NCBI GenBank assembly: GCA_021464525.1
Contig: JADRCO010001241.1
Location: 1 to 21,008, forward strand
Source of the DNA: Rhizophagus sp. LPA8_4_AMF
Lineage: Eukaryota; Glomeromycota; Glomeromycetes; Glomerales; Glomeraceae
Length of the DNA: 21,008 nt
Direction: 5' to 3'
Shown here: piece by piece, positions 10,530 through 19,912 of the stretch
Layout: every line of letters begins with the position of its first letter
Numbering within the stretch: the first letter of the stretch is position 1
Position numbers and translations under genes: made by a program
Notes under the pieces: generated by a model
What the model was told of the DNA's origin: nothing
Seen by the model: only the letters and a program-made list of their open reading frames with translations
The model's database searches: none

Positions 10530-12655
10530 TACCAAATTTGTTTGACCCTGCCACAATATAGATCTATTTCTCAATAAGTCGTTTGCCTTTTTCAAAGCAT
10601 TCATAAATGAAAGATATGCTGTTTCTAAAAACTGAACATATGGATGAAGGCGCTCTTCACGATGTGTACTTGGAATTATATAAGTCCACCAACGAACTGG
10701 TAAAAAGACCAGATCCATGAGCGTTTGAGACGGTGGGCAATGATCATAACAGGAACTGAGGATACCGTCGGCAATAACTGTGCCAGCTCGTGTGTAAAAG
10801 CTAATATATTTGTCATGCCATTCCTGTTTAAAATATCGGATAAACCATCAAAGTATCAAGAAAAGTAAATATTAGAATGTAAATTCAAACTTACGTTTGT
10901 TACATCATCCACATAGACTGGAACTAGCCTATTGTTATCATCTGATACTAAAATTTTTGTTTCTCCCGGACGCAAATTTTTGGCGAATATAATGGATAAA
11001 TTCTCATCAAAGACATAGTGAGTAGTTGTGAGCCGTAATTGACCTAAAAAAAAGTGTGCAACCAGTTAATACATATAAATAATTTATTCATTAACAATAA
11101 ATATAATTCAAAATAAGTGCCTTTAGATCCATCCGGTCTGGTAAAGCTGACTTTAGCAAATTTCGTTTCATGATCGAGTTTACCAATATGGGCGATAAGG
11201 TAAACATCTGAGAATTCAGCAATACCATTTCTGATATTTGATAATACTCGATCCCCTATTTGAAGTTCAGACATCTGAATGATTCTTCCAGATTCGAGTT
11301 TAACTTGTGTTTCAAGCCAAAAACAGCCTTGGTTTCCAGCGTTACTAGAACTTACGACTAGACTTGTTTGATTTGTTTGTTTTCCAAAAAATTTTTGAAG
11401 GAGTTTCTTAAAGAAATTTTCATTTGTTGCTTTTTCACCTTCTGCTTTCTGCCTCTCGTAGTTCTCTTCGCCTTCTCTCCTTAAAGCTTCATCATATTCT
11501 CTTTGTTGTTTCTCTTCTGCTTCTCTTGCAATTTTTGCTTTTTCTTCTTGGATTTTCCGAACGCTCTCGAAAATTTCTGTTGCATATACTTTGCTTATAG
11601 ATGTGATAATATTCTGCAAATCTTGAAGACACTTTTGATGTATAATATTGTCGGGCGGGAAATTATCTGCATTCGGAGAAATTGCCCACCTACCACCAAC
11701 GGAATTGACTAAAGTTTTAATTGGCTCATTCCAGCAAGAATCTCTAAAATACTCTGGTTGCTCAGTCTGCTTTTTATTACAATGGGAGAAAACTGAAATC
11801 ATGTATTCGAGAGCCTCTTCACCAAGAAGTAACTTTATTTTGTCGATCAATTCTTTTTGTTCATTCGTAAACCGTTTGGCTTCTGTAAACAATTTTTTTT
11901 CAATGAATGTCTAATTTCAAGCCTCATCTCATGAATGTAATTATCAGCATTCTCACTCACCAACCACGAATAATATAGCCTTAATTCCATGAGCACACTT
12001 TTGAATAGTAAGAGAGATTTCTTTTAAAATTTCTTCGTCAGGATCCTCGGTGTCAAAAATCCCTGGCGTGTCAATAATGTTATAAGTTTCGTCTCCAATT
12101 TTGCAAATCGCAGAAACACATTTTTCGTTGACAGATGACTATCATTTTCGAGGTTAGAAAAAATATAATTAAAATCGTATCGGTATTCAAAATTAAGTTT
12201 ATTTTGTTGTCCAGAGCGTAAACGAAGGATTATTTGCTGCACCAAATCCTTGCCACAAACTTCACTTTTATTTATTATATTCTGAAATTACCAATGCTGG
12301 TTTGTGCGAAGGACTAGCGGTTTCCGTTTCCCTAATTTATATACTTACAAAGCTGTCAGAAACTAAGAAGGTAGGATTTTCATTTTCAGACGTTCCTAAC
12401 ATTAAATTCCCTAACGTACTCTTACCAGCGCCTTACAATATATGAATATATGTTAGGTTTCCAATTAAAAAAAGGGAAATGATTGAAAAGAAAGACGTTA
12501 CGTGAATGCATACCCGTTTTACCAACTAAGAGTATTACGGGTGCGTTAATAATCAGCGACGGGCTTTAATGTAAATAAGTATTATAATTAATTACTAAAA
12601 AAAATGAAATCTTTTTTTTAGGTTTTTTTTTAGTTTCTTACTTATTATCTGCCAT
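10524..12655 (-). CDS. GIN1-like: AIG1-type GTPase fused to Hedgehog-type Hint domain (copy A)
   Basis: Seven exons, minus strand: 12655-12642, 12563-12514, 12431-12349, 12138-11961, 11882-11121, 11043-10895, 10823-10524; 511 residues. An AIG1/GIMAP-like GTPase comes first: P-loop GKTGAGKST at 19-27 (split by intron 2), DTPG at 72-75, and a conserved VFSHCNKKQT near 139-148 where the G4 motif is expected. Residues about 209-275 are a charged, probably coiled-coil linker. The Hint domain starts at Cys295 after Gly294 (GCFWLE). It keeps Asp345, Thr368 and His371 (TTTH), and ends in SSCYDH with Cys437. About 70 further residues sit where Hedgehog proteins have their sterol-recognition part. Known family members with Hint cleave themselves at the Gly-Cys bond by a thioester; that this one does so is inference. 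All introns are GT-AG except intron 5, whose donor is GC (AAAG/GCACTT at 11120). Intron 3 is 210 bases against 77 in copy B. The start was chosen because the 14-base first exon matches copy B exactly in length and phase. Confidence 0.9.
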
Positions 12656-12915
12656 AGTCTTTTAGTTCAAGTTGAAAAATATCGTTGCTTCACCAAACGA
12701 TTATTAAACGGAAGTAGTGGTTAAATAAGAAATCGTTTTACACAAAATGTTCAAAGAGTGTTACTTTATGTTTGATGAATACAGTGATGGAAATATTGCT
12801 AACTAAAAAAGGCTATTAATTGTATTCATTAAATAGACGTAGGTGGACGCCCTTATTTTTTGTGTTAACCATAAAAGTATTTGGAAATGTAACACAAAGT
12901 TACAATAAATGAAAT
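12656..12915 (-). promoter_or_regulatory. Upstream region of gene A, conserved with gene B
   Basis: The 250 bases before the start can be aligned with those before gene B. The closest block on the minus strand is cgtttggtgaagca(a/g)cgatat followed by caacttgaac, 10-45 bases before the ATG. Farther out are a block containing ccactac-ctt and the block tttaatgaatacaattaata (about 150-175 bases upstream). Both genes share aacacaaaa near 200 bases upstream. These islands stand out against diverged sequence, which suggests promoter elements or leader sequence. No single transcription factor site is claimed. Confidence 0.5.
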
Positions 12916-12983
12916 TTCTCTGATTGCGTTTATCTAAAGTGCCTTATTTTTTCTTTATATTACAGCAAATTTTTACGACCAAA

Positions 12984-13014
12984 ATGACTGAGCCTTGTCT
13001 CATGGCGCAGTCAT
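12984..13014. repeat. 31-base GC-rich hairpin between the two GIN1-like genes
   Basis: atgactg (12984-12990) pairs with cagtcat (13008-13014). An inner gcc pairs with ggc around the loop ttgtctcat. A T-run follows on the plus strand. The hairpin is conspicuous in AT-rich DNA and has no counterpart upstream of gene B. It may be a mobile-element end or a structured transcript; function unknown. Confidence 0.4.
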
Positions 13015-13303
13015 AATTTTTTTCTTTTTTTTTACGCAAGAAATTATTGTATATTGTCTTATGTAAGCGTTAGACATCTTAATATAAAATGACACGAGTT
13101 GCTTACGTCGTACATAAATACGTTATTGGTCACGTTATGACTGTCTGATTAATAAGGTGTCTAAACTCTAAAGGCCACCTGATAGTCTTGATAAGTATCA
13201 TCCACAACATAACATATTATTTCTTAAACTAATTGATTTGTAACATGTGACTTTCATTTATTCAAACTATTTTTTTTAAAAAAATAACTAAATATGTTTA
13301 TTT

Positions 13304-13340
13304 CATGATAATATAACGGAAAAAAAAAAATATTATCATG
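13304..13340 (-). terminator. Perfect 11-bp hairpin 55 bases after gene B
   Basis: catgataatat (13304-13314) and atattatcatg (13330-13340) are exact reverse complements around a loop containing ten or more A/T. It lies just beyond the stop of minus-strand gene B, so it would fall in the 3' untranslated region or the cleavage region. A role in 3'-end processing is conjecture. Confidence 0.35.
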
Positions 13341-13394
13341 TACATTTCTGATTTATTGGAACAATTACAATTTAACACCAGCACAATTCTAAAT

Positions 13395-15371
13395 CTAGTT
13401 CCGAATAAGTTGTTTACTCTTTTTCATAGCGCTAATAAATGAAAGATATGCTGTTTCTAAGAATTGAACGTATGGATGAAGGCGTTCTTCACGATGTGTA
13501 CTTGGAATTATATGAGTCCACCAACGAACTGGTAAAAAGACCAGATCCATGAGCGTTTGAGATGGTGGGCAATGGTCATAACAAGAACAGAGTACACCAT
13601 CGGCAATAACTGAACCAGCTCGCGTGTAAAAGCTAATGTACTTGTCATGCCATTCCTGTTTCAAATTTCAGAGAACTATCAAGAAAAGTAACTTTGAAAA
13701 TATAATGTAAATTCAAACTTACGTTTTTTACATCATCCACTAAGACTGGGACTAGCTTATTGTCATCATCTGATACTAAAATTTTTGTTTCTCCCGGACG
13801 TAAATTTTTGGCAAATATAATCGATAAATTTTCATCAAAGACATAGTGAGTGGTTGTGAGCCGTAATTGATCTAGAAACAAATGTGCAAACAGTTAATAC
13901 ATGTGAATAGTTTATTCATTGACATAAATTTAATTCAATATAAAATACCTTTAGCTCCATCCGGTCTGGTAAAGCTGACCTTAGCAAACTTCACTTTATG
14001 ATCGAGTTTACCAATATGAGCGATAAGGTAAACATCTGAGAATTCAGCAATACCATTTCTGATGTTTGATAATACTCGATCCCCTATTTGAAGTTCAGAC
14101 ATCTGAATGATTCTTCCAGATTCGAGCTTAACTTGTGTTTCAAGCCAAAAGCAACTATTTTTATTTTTGGGATCATCTGATTTTTTATTATTATTATTTT
14201 TGAGATCTTCTAATTCTTTTTTAATACTCGCAAGTTCCTCTTCGTTTTTTTTACGTTTTCTTTCTTCTTCATCTGCCCTCTCCTTCTCGAACTCCTCTCT
14301 TGCACGAGCTTCGCCTTCTTTCCTTATAAGTTCCTCGTATTTTCTTTTTTGTTCCTCTTCTTTTTCTCTCGCAATTCTTGCATTTTCTTCTTGCTCTCTC
14401 CGGGTCTTCTCGAGAAGTTCATTTGTATAAAATCCATCTATAGAAATAATATGTTCGTGTAATTCTTTGAGGAGTTTTTTATGCACAACATTGTTGGGTG
14501 GAAAGTCGTCTGGATTCGGAGAAATAGCCCATCGACCGCCCACGGAATTAACAAAAGCCTTAATTGTAGCATTCCAGCAAGTCTTTCTAAAATACTCTGG
14601 ATCGTTAGTCTGCTTTTTATTACAATGTGAAAAGACAGGAATTATGTATTGGAGAGCCTCTTCGCCAAGAAACATTTTTACTCCGTTGAGAGTATTCTTT
14701 TGTTCAATCGAAAACCGCCTAGCTTCTGTAAACAGTATTTTACTATTTAAGTACTGTCATGTATTGTACGTATTTAGTGCTCTCACTCACCAAACACGAA
14801 TAATATGGCCTTGATCCCATGAGTACACTTTTGGATAGTGCGAGCGATTTCTTCAAAGATATCTTCGTAGGTTTCTTCAGCATAAAAAATTCCTGGAGTG
14901 TCGACAATATTATAAGATTCATCCTCAATTTGGTAGCTCGCAGAACCAGATTTTTTAGTAACAGATGACTAATCACTTTCGAGAGTCAGAAAACTAATAG
15001 AGTTGAGAGTAATTAAGATCGTGTTCATTTGTTTTTTTTACTTACAAATATATCAGAAACAGGGAAAGTTGGGTTATCATCTTCACAAGTTTTCAACAAT
15101 ATGTTTCCCAATGTGCTTTTACCGGCACCTTACAAATAAAATGGTGTAATTAGTGTAATTTAATAATTTTTCAACGAAAAAAAAAAAAATGAAATGGCTG
15201 AAAGAAGGATTTTATACCCGTTTTTCCAATTAAGAGTATAACTGGTGCGCTGATATCCAATGGAGGACTTAATGATAATGTAAATAAATATTAGAAATTA
15301 AAATAATGAAATTTTAAGAATTTGATTTTTATTTTAATAAATTTCTTTGTTTCTTACGAATCGTTTGTCAT
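13395..15371 (-). CDS. GIN1-like: AIG1-type GTPase fused to Hedgehog-type Hint domain (copy B)
   Basis: Seven exons: 15371-15358, 15267-15218, 15128-15046, 14968-14791, 14725-13949, 13871-13723, 13655-13395; 503 residues. All introns are GT-AG. Exons 1-4 and 6 have the same lengths as in copy A (14, 50, 83, 178, 149). The P-loop GKTGAGKST is at 19-27, DTPG at 72-75 and VFSHCNKKQT at 139-148. The linker (about 209-295) is longer than in A and strongly charged, with many Glu/Lys/Arg, likely a coiled coil, then an Asn/Lys run. The Hint domain begins at Cys300, but the residue before it is Ser299 (NSCFW), not Gly. Asp350, Thr373 and His376 are kept, and the end is CSCYDH with Cys442. The C-terminal region (LVFLPVRWW, then HREERLHPYVQFLETAYLSF) is nearly identical to A. 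The protein stops about 13 residues earlier than A after a small indel. As in A, a membrane-associated GTPase whose C-terminus may self-process is the likeliest role, by inference from the families. Confidence 0.92.
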
Positions 15372-15600
15372 GATTATTGGTTCAAGTTGAATATCGCTGC
15401 TTCACCAAACAATGTATGAAAAAAAGTAGTATTAAAAGGTAGTGGTTAAATAAGAAATCGTTGCTTACACAAAATGTTATATTTTAGTACAGTGGCTAAC
15501 CTCAAAAGGCTATTAATTGTATTCATTAAAAAGTTTAAATGCACGCCGTTTTTTGTGTTAACATAAAAATGTTGCACAAATTACAAATAAATGAAACAAT
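15372..15600 (-). promoter_or_regulatory. Upstream region of gene B, conserved with gene A
   Basis: Homologous to the upstream region of gene A. The near-start block occupies about 15380-15410, and aggctattaattgtattcat lies at about 15507-15526. Spacing to the start is some 20 bases shorter than in A. The shared block order shows that the duplication carried its regulatory region along. The matched islands are candidate control sites; no known motif is asserted. Confidence 0.5.
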
Positions 15601-15639
15601 ATTTAGAAAATTACAGTACTATGTCTTTTTGAAAATATG

Positions 15640-16010
15640 AATGATTCTAAAACCTACATGTGACCGAAATTATTTTGGGATATCATAATTCATTCGGTTT
15701 ATACAGTTCTCAAAAAAAGTAATCAGAATTAAAAAAAAAAATGCAAAAAAAATGAAAAATCAATGATTATAACGACTTCAAATTTTGCAGATTTGTTGCT
15801 AAATGTGTAAAAATTATACATATAAATTTTAGCCTTCTATCTTATTTCTTTGTTTCATAATCGATATTCTAATTTGAAAAAAAAATCCCGTTAAAAATTT
15901 AAACAAGGTGTAAATTATAGAAAAATTTAGTATTGCTCTCGGACATTAATAATCAGCATGTATATTTAAAAAAAAAAGGCATTATAAACATAAATGAATA
16001 TCTTTTATTA
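15640..16010. other. AT-rich stretch, nothing recognised
   Basis: Homology between the two GIN1-like upstream regions ends before here. No reading frame, RNA or repeat could be supported. Confidence 0.45.
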
Positions 16011-16015
16011 ATTTA

Positions 16016-16044
16016 CTAGCTGTAGCCTGTTGCGTTGCAACAGG
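16016..16044 (-). mobile_element. Helitron-like 3' terminus
   Basis: Read on the minus strand, a perfect hairpin (cctgttgc, loop aac, gcaacagg; 16044-16026) is followed six bases later by CTAG and then T. Helitrons typically end in a short hairpin a few bases before CTRR and insert between A and T, so this fits. The body of the element would lie to the right. Its 5' end (expected to begin TC) cannot be fixed by eye, and no Rep/helicase gene is in the window, so it would be non-autonomous. Confidence 0.5.
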
Positions 16045-16377
16045 ATTAAATGAGTTTAGATCAATATAACAATAATATTTTTGCTTTATATTTAGATAAA
16101 ATAGATTTTAACGTATTTTTTATTTTTACTGTAAATAAAAAAATATTTATTCTAACTAAAAAACCATACAAAGTGTATTAATTTAATAAAAAAAAAGTTT
16201 ATTTTGATTATATCACCAATCCAAATCTAAGAGGTGAAAGAATGAAAAAAAGAAAAAATAGAAAAAAATTATTAAAATAATCAGAAAAGAATATTAAAAT
16301 AAAAATCATACTTACCATAGGACTGCAGCATCAATCCATTTGATCCGATCACAACTTTTTGATATTGCTGATTATTA

Positions 16378-16794
16378 TCACTGATCTGGATTTAAGTCTA
16401 AAAGACAAAGAAAAGCAGCATTAAGTTGTGATTTTTGTATAAATTCATCAATATCTTTATTTACACTAGTCCAATTTTTAAAGTTATCTTTAAATCTTTT
16501 AGCATTACAAGATTGACACCAATTTTCTCCTGTGCCAGGTTCTTTACATTCTCCACATATTCCGCATGCTTGTTTTCTTTTTTCTAAACCTCCTACATAA
16601 ACTACTCTTTTACCTACATTTTCTGATTCAATAGTTGAATCAGTAGTAGGAATTGTAATATGTGCGAAACTTTATTAATATTTTTAACTATAAAAATTCA
16701 ATAAAATAATATATTATTAAAAATATTAAATTTCCATTACCTGATATTTACTAGTATTAGTATCCTCTCATAAATTATTTGGCTTTTCATCCAT
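16378..16794 (-). pseudogene. Kinase-leader fragment, Cys-rich, broken
   Basis: The second exon (16669-16378) encodes a four-Cys, zinc-ribbon-like motif (CGICGECKEPGTGENWCQSC) followed by NAKRFKDNFKNWTSVNKDID and EFIQKSQLNA. This is the segment that precedes the kinase domain in many Rhizophagus protein kinases, as I remember that family. The frame then drifts into LDLNPDQ and a stop where a kinase domain should begin, so no catalytic part is present. A possible first exon (16794-16741) begins MDEKPNNL, contains an in-frame TGA and ends CAG/GTAATG. Joining it to the acceptor at 16669 is out of frame. After the stop, an open run in another frame ends at a GTAAGT donor near 16317, which suggests pasted exon pieces. 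The fragment lies just inside the putative Helitron end and in the same orientation, so capture by that element is plausible. Confidence 0.6.
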
Positions 16795-16926
16795 ATTAAT
16801 TGACTTGAACTGTGGGTTATAATTTTGTTTTAGTTATATAAATAAATGACCACGTTATTCGAAATAAATTCCAGAATTATTATAGGCAAAAGAAAAAAAT
16901 TATGAATTGAACGAAGTTTGCGCACT

Positions 16927-16962
16927 TTTGTATTACTATTTGTATTACTATTTGTACTACTA
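16927..16962. repeat. 12-bp minisatellite, three copies
   Basis: tttgtattacta occurs twice in a row, and then tttgtactacta. It creates an Asn-Ser-Asn-Thr repeat in a minus-strand frame (16830-17231) that I do not regard as a gene. Confidence 0.8.
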
Positions 16963-17439
16963 TTATATACAAAAATTACTATTTTTGTGACAAAGAAAAT
17001 TCGTAAGCAGCTGCTAATCATCATAAAAAAAGAGAATAAATTTAACCCGAAATGGTTAATTAGGTCCAAGTTTAGACAATGCTTTGTTACATTCGTAAAT
17101 ACTGTACTACTGAAAAATGTGAAGTAAAATTGTTTTTTTACCTCGGTAATGTACATCATATAATTTTTTTTCTGTATTTTCAAAAAATTAAATAACAATA
17201 AGCCTATAATGGAAAAATCATCGAAAAACAAAGTGGATACAGATTATAGATGATGACGTTTTCTTATTTTACTATAGATTAAAACGGGAAAGTTTGGATT
17301 TTAAACTAGATTGGGTTAGGGTATGCCAAAAAAGGAAAACGTTTGAAAACTAATCTTATGTTAGTGTTAACGTTAAAAAAGGGTTAACATTAGCATTTCG
17401 TATTGAATCGAAATGAATTTTTTTTTTTTATTTTCTTAG

Positions 17440-18000
17440 TTTTGTTTCCTAGCTTTATTGGGTTGGATCAGGCTGCGAATTTTGATGCTGTGGTACTACG
17501 GTAAGTACTGATCACTTTTAGATTTAATTCTAATTTATTACCTTATTTTTAATTTTTGTCATTTTAGGTACAGGTCAGATTCTGCATTGATTTTTTTCAT
17601 TTCGTCATTTTTTTGTATTTATTTATTTTTATTTTTTTTATCCAGATCGGGAGTTACTATGTTACTACAGTATGCGCCAAGTTTCGTATTTTCCCTTCAT
17701 TTTTTATTTAATTGTATTTTACTGATTATCTTTTTCTTTTTTTCCGTTTTTCAGATCCAGATTGGGTTCGGTAGTTGCTGCACCACACGGCAAAAATCAA
17801 ATTTTTTTTTCATTTTGCATTTTTTTTTGTTTAATTATTTTCTCCATCTTTTTAGTTCCAGATCGGGTTTGGTGAGTTACTATGGCATATTGGTATGTAT
17901 TTACCTTTGGTTTCGCCATTTTTATTTATTTAGTTATTTTTTTGCTAATTAATTTTTTCTTTTTCGTCTTTTTAGTTCCAGATCGGGCCCGGTAAGTTGT
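17440..18000 (+). repeat. Array of 100-120-bp units with splice-like cores
   Basis: At least four units share a core like ttccagatcgggttygg, starting near 17641, 17755, 17856 and 17976 (spacing about 101-120). Two weaker relatives lie near 17461 and 17567. Between cores the DNA is T-rich. Three cores have the layout polypyrimidine-AG, exactly 16 bases, then GT (17755-17770, 17856-17871, 17976-17991). Two of those GT sites read GTGAGT and GTAAGT. Similar sequence occurs on the minus strand near 8140-8190 and 16360-16410 and, weakly, near 6850-6890, so this is a dispersed family. A 121-codon frame at 17587-17952 crosses the array but only reflects T-rich DNA (Phe/Leu/Ile). I do not know the family's name. 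Confidence 0.6.
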
Positions 18001-18009
18001 TGAATTACC

Positions 18010-19560
18010 CACATTTTTTCTGATTATTTACTCAGAAGCCCTGTTATCTGTCTTTACAATAGGGAAATAATTTTTAGATTACTAATATTATATAATTGGT
18101 TAAATGAACCTTCTCAAGTAAGTATGGTAAATTTCATATTATCTGTATGGAGAAGAAAACATTGAAGGATCGAAAATTTTATTGTATATACGTGAATCAA
18201 TAGTAACCTTAAAAAAGTTTATTGCACAATTTTAAATTGGGTAAATATATGTTTAATGTTTTTATCTTACGATATTTTATTTAATATTGTATCAAGTGAT
18301 ACATTTTTTGAATGGAGATCATGACAATCGTACCTTCTATAATTACTTTTGCACTAAAATTACTAATCTTTAATGAAGCGTAAAAAAAAATTAAGTATTA
18401 TTTGGAAAGTTTTGCTTATGGATGTGTTTTGTTTTCTATTGGCCCATTAATTTTCCTATATTCATATATATTCCATAAATCAATAATACTTCATAATTAA
18501 TATGCAGTTAGTATTTCTTAACCTCTTTTATGATCCTCTATGTTGGCGCTACTTATCATGAAATAGTTATACCCATAATATTTATAATATTTAAATAAAT
18601 TTATTTCTATGTCCGTATTTATTTGTAAAAAAAATAAATAATACGTAATTTACTGTTTATTATCTAATACCATTTTTGTTATTTTGTTCTATATTTTAAA
18701 ATTGTTTACATGTATATTATATTTATTTCAGTATTACTATTTTTTGTAAATGCATATATTTTTTTAAAAAAAATATATTTTAAATATTTTTCTTTTCAAT
18801 ATTTTGGTAATTCGTTTGTGTAAGTATTTCTACTTTTTTTGCTTTATAATAAATAAATAAAAATATTATTTTTCACACTATAAGAAAATAAATATATATT
18901 TACTATAATTCTATACATTTCATTAAATTTCATGATTTAAAAATAAAATCATATGTTAATAATTATGTTATACCATGTTTAGTGACGGTCTTTTGACCAA
19001 AAAAGTTTGTGATCAATAATTTTGAACTTTATATTGACGTTTAATTAATTTAAAATATTCATTTTAGTTGATTTTATTTTCTTAATGATATATATGCCAC
19101 TTTGACTTATGCCGATAAATAACAAATATTCTTTGCCAAAAGTGGCTTGTTTTATTATTAATATTTATAAATTTATATATTATTATACAAGATTCTTTAA
19201 TAAAACTATATACTATAGATACAATGATTTGCGCAATATAACCGACAAAAATTCATTCACGTGATCATATAGAAATAATTGCAAAATCCTATTTGCCACC
19301 ATTATTCATCACACACGTAATGCTGTTACTCCGCCAAAATATCACGTGCTCAAATTTAATGATTACGTAATAATTTCGTACTGCCTATCTTTCCTTGCTC
19401 ACATTTTATGAAAAATTATTACCTATATTTCATAACTAATTTGTCACAATCAACTCAACTATTTAATCTGAAAATTGTATTCTACAACCTTCTTTTAGCA
19501 TATAAATTTAGGCTAAATTAGAATAATTAAAATTAGTTATTTTTCGTAAGTATGAATTAT
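18010..19560. other. AT-rich stretch, nothing recognised
   Basis: No frame, exon set or RNA gene is visible. Two cacgtgat-type sites in opposite orientation (about 19259 and 19341) are the only notable short motifs. Confidence 0.5.
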
Positions 19561-19577
19561 GATAGTAAATTCTTTTT

Positions 19578-19785
19578 CCGCAGCAGGCGCAGCAAATTTA
19601 AACATGGTGCTCTTTGACAATCTGCGTTAGCCACATTTTTTTTTAAAAAAAGTAATCAACTTAATTTTACCGAATATATCATCGAATTGTAATAATAAAT
19701 AAATATATAAATATATATATAGTTAGTCACTTCAGGCGCAGAAATGTCGAATTAGTCAGTACCTGCGGTTAGGTTCTGCGGTAAA
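19578..19785. other. GC-richer island with short repeats
   Basis: ccgcag followed by aggcgcagcaaat near 19578, and aggcgcagaaatg near 19734 followed by two ctgcggt copies near 19763 and 19776, form a small set of related motifs around an AT-rich centre. This may be the remnant of a mobile element. No coding content. Confidence 0.25.
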
Positions 19786-19873
19786 TGACGAAAATTATGT
19801 AATATACAATTTTACGGAACGAATCAAAAAAAATCATTTGAAATCCCATAATTCTCACCTTTTTGAATTTTGA

Positions 19874-19881
19874 TATAAAAA
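19874..19881 (+). promoter_or_regulatory. TATA-like box for the U2 copy
   Basis: tataaaaa lies about 32-39 bases before the inferred 5' end of the U2 sequence, a normal TATA distance. If real, it argues that the U2 copy was inserted with, or still has, a promoter. Confidence 0.4.
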
Positions 19882-19912
19882 GACATCGTAATGCACCAAG
19901 ATTTTGTTCCTT

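Noticed and set aside
11503..11914. Two plus-strand frames over copy A
   Set aside because: They are antisense to the linker and GTPase exon, which are supported by family motifs and by copy B.
12024..12245. 73-codon minus-strand frame inside copy A
   Set aside because: It reads intron 3 and exon 4 in a frame other than that of the GTPase; the SSVNEK...DTPG frame is clearly the real one.
14107..14430. 107-codon Ser/Leu/Phe-rich plus-strand frame
   Set aside because: It is the antisense of the Glu/Lys-rich linker in copy B.
16830..17231. 133-codon minus-strand frame and an overlapping 69-codon plus-strand frame
   Set aside because: Hydrophobic, low-complexity translation dominated by Phe/Ile/Leu and an NSNT repeat from a 12-bp minisatellite. 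There is no family resemblance, and both strands are open, as AT-rich repeats allow.
17587..17952. 121-codon plus-strand frame that looks like a membrane protein
   Set aside because: It runs through the T-rich repeat array, so the Phe/Leu richness follows from the DNA. Unit lengths are not multiples of three, so it does not read as a repeat protein.
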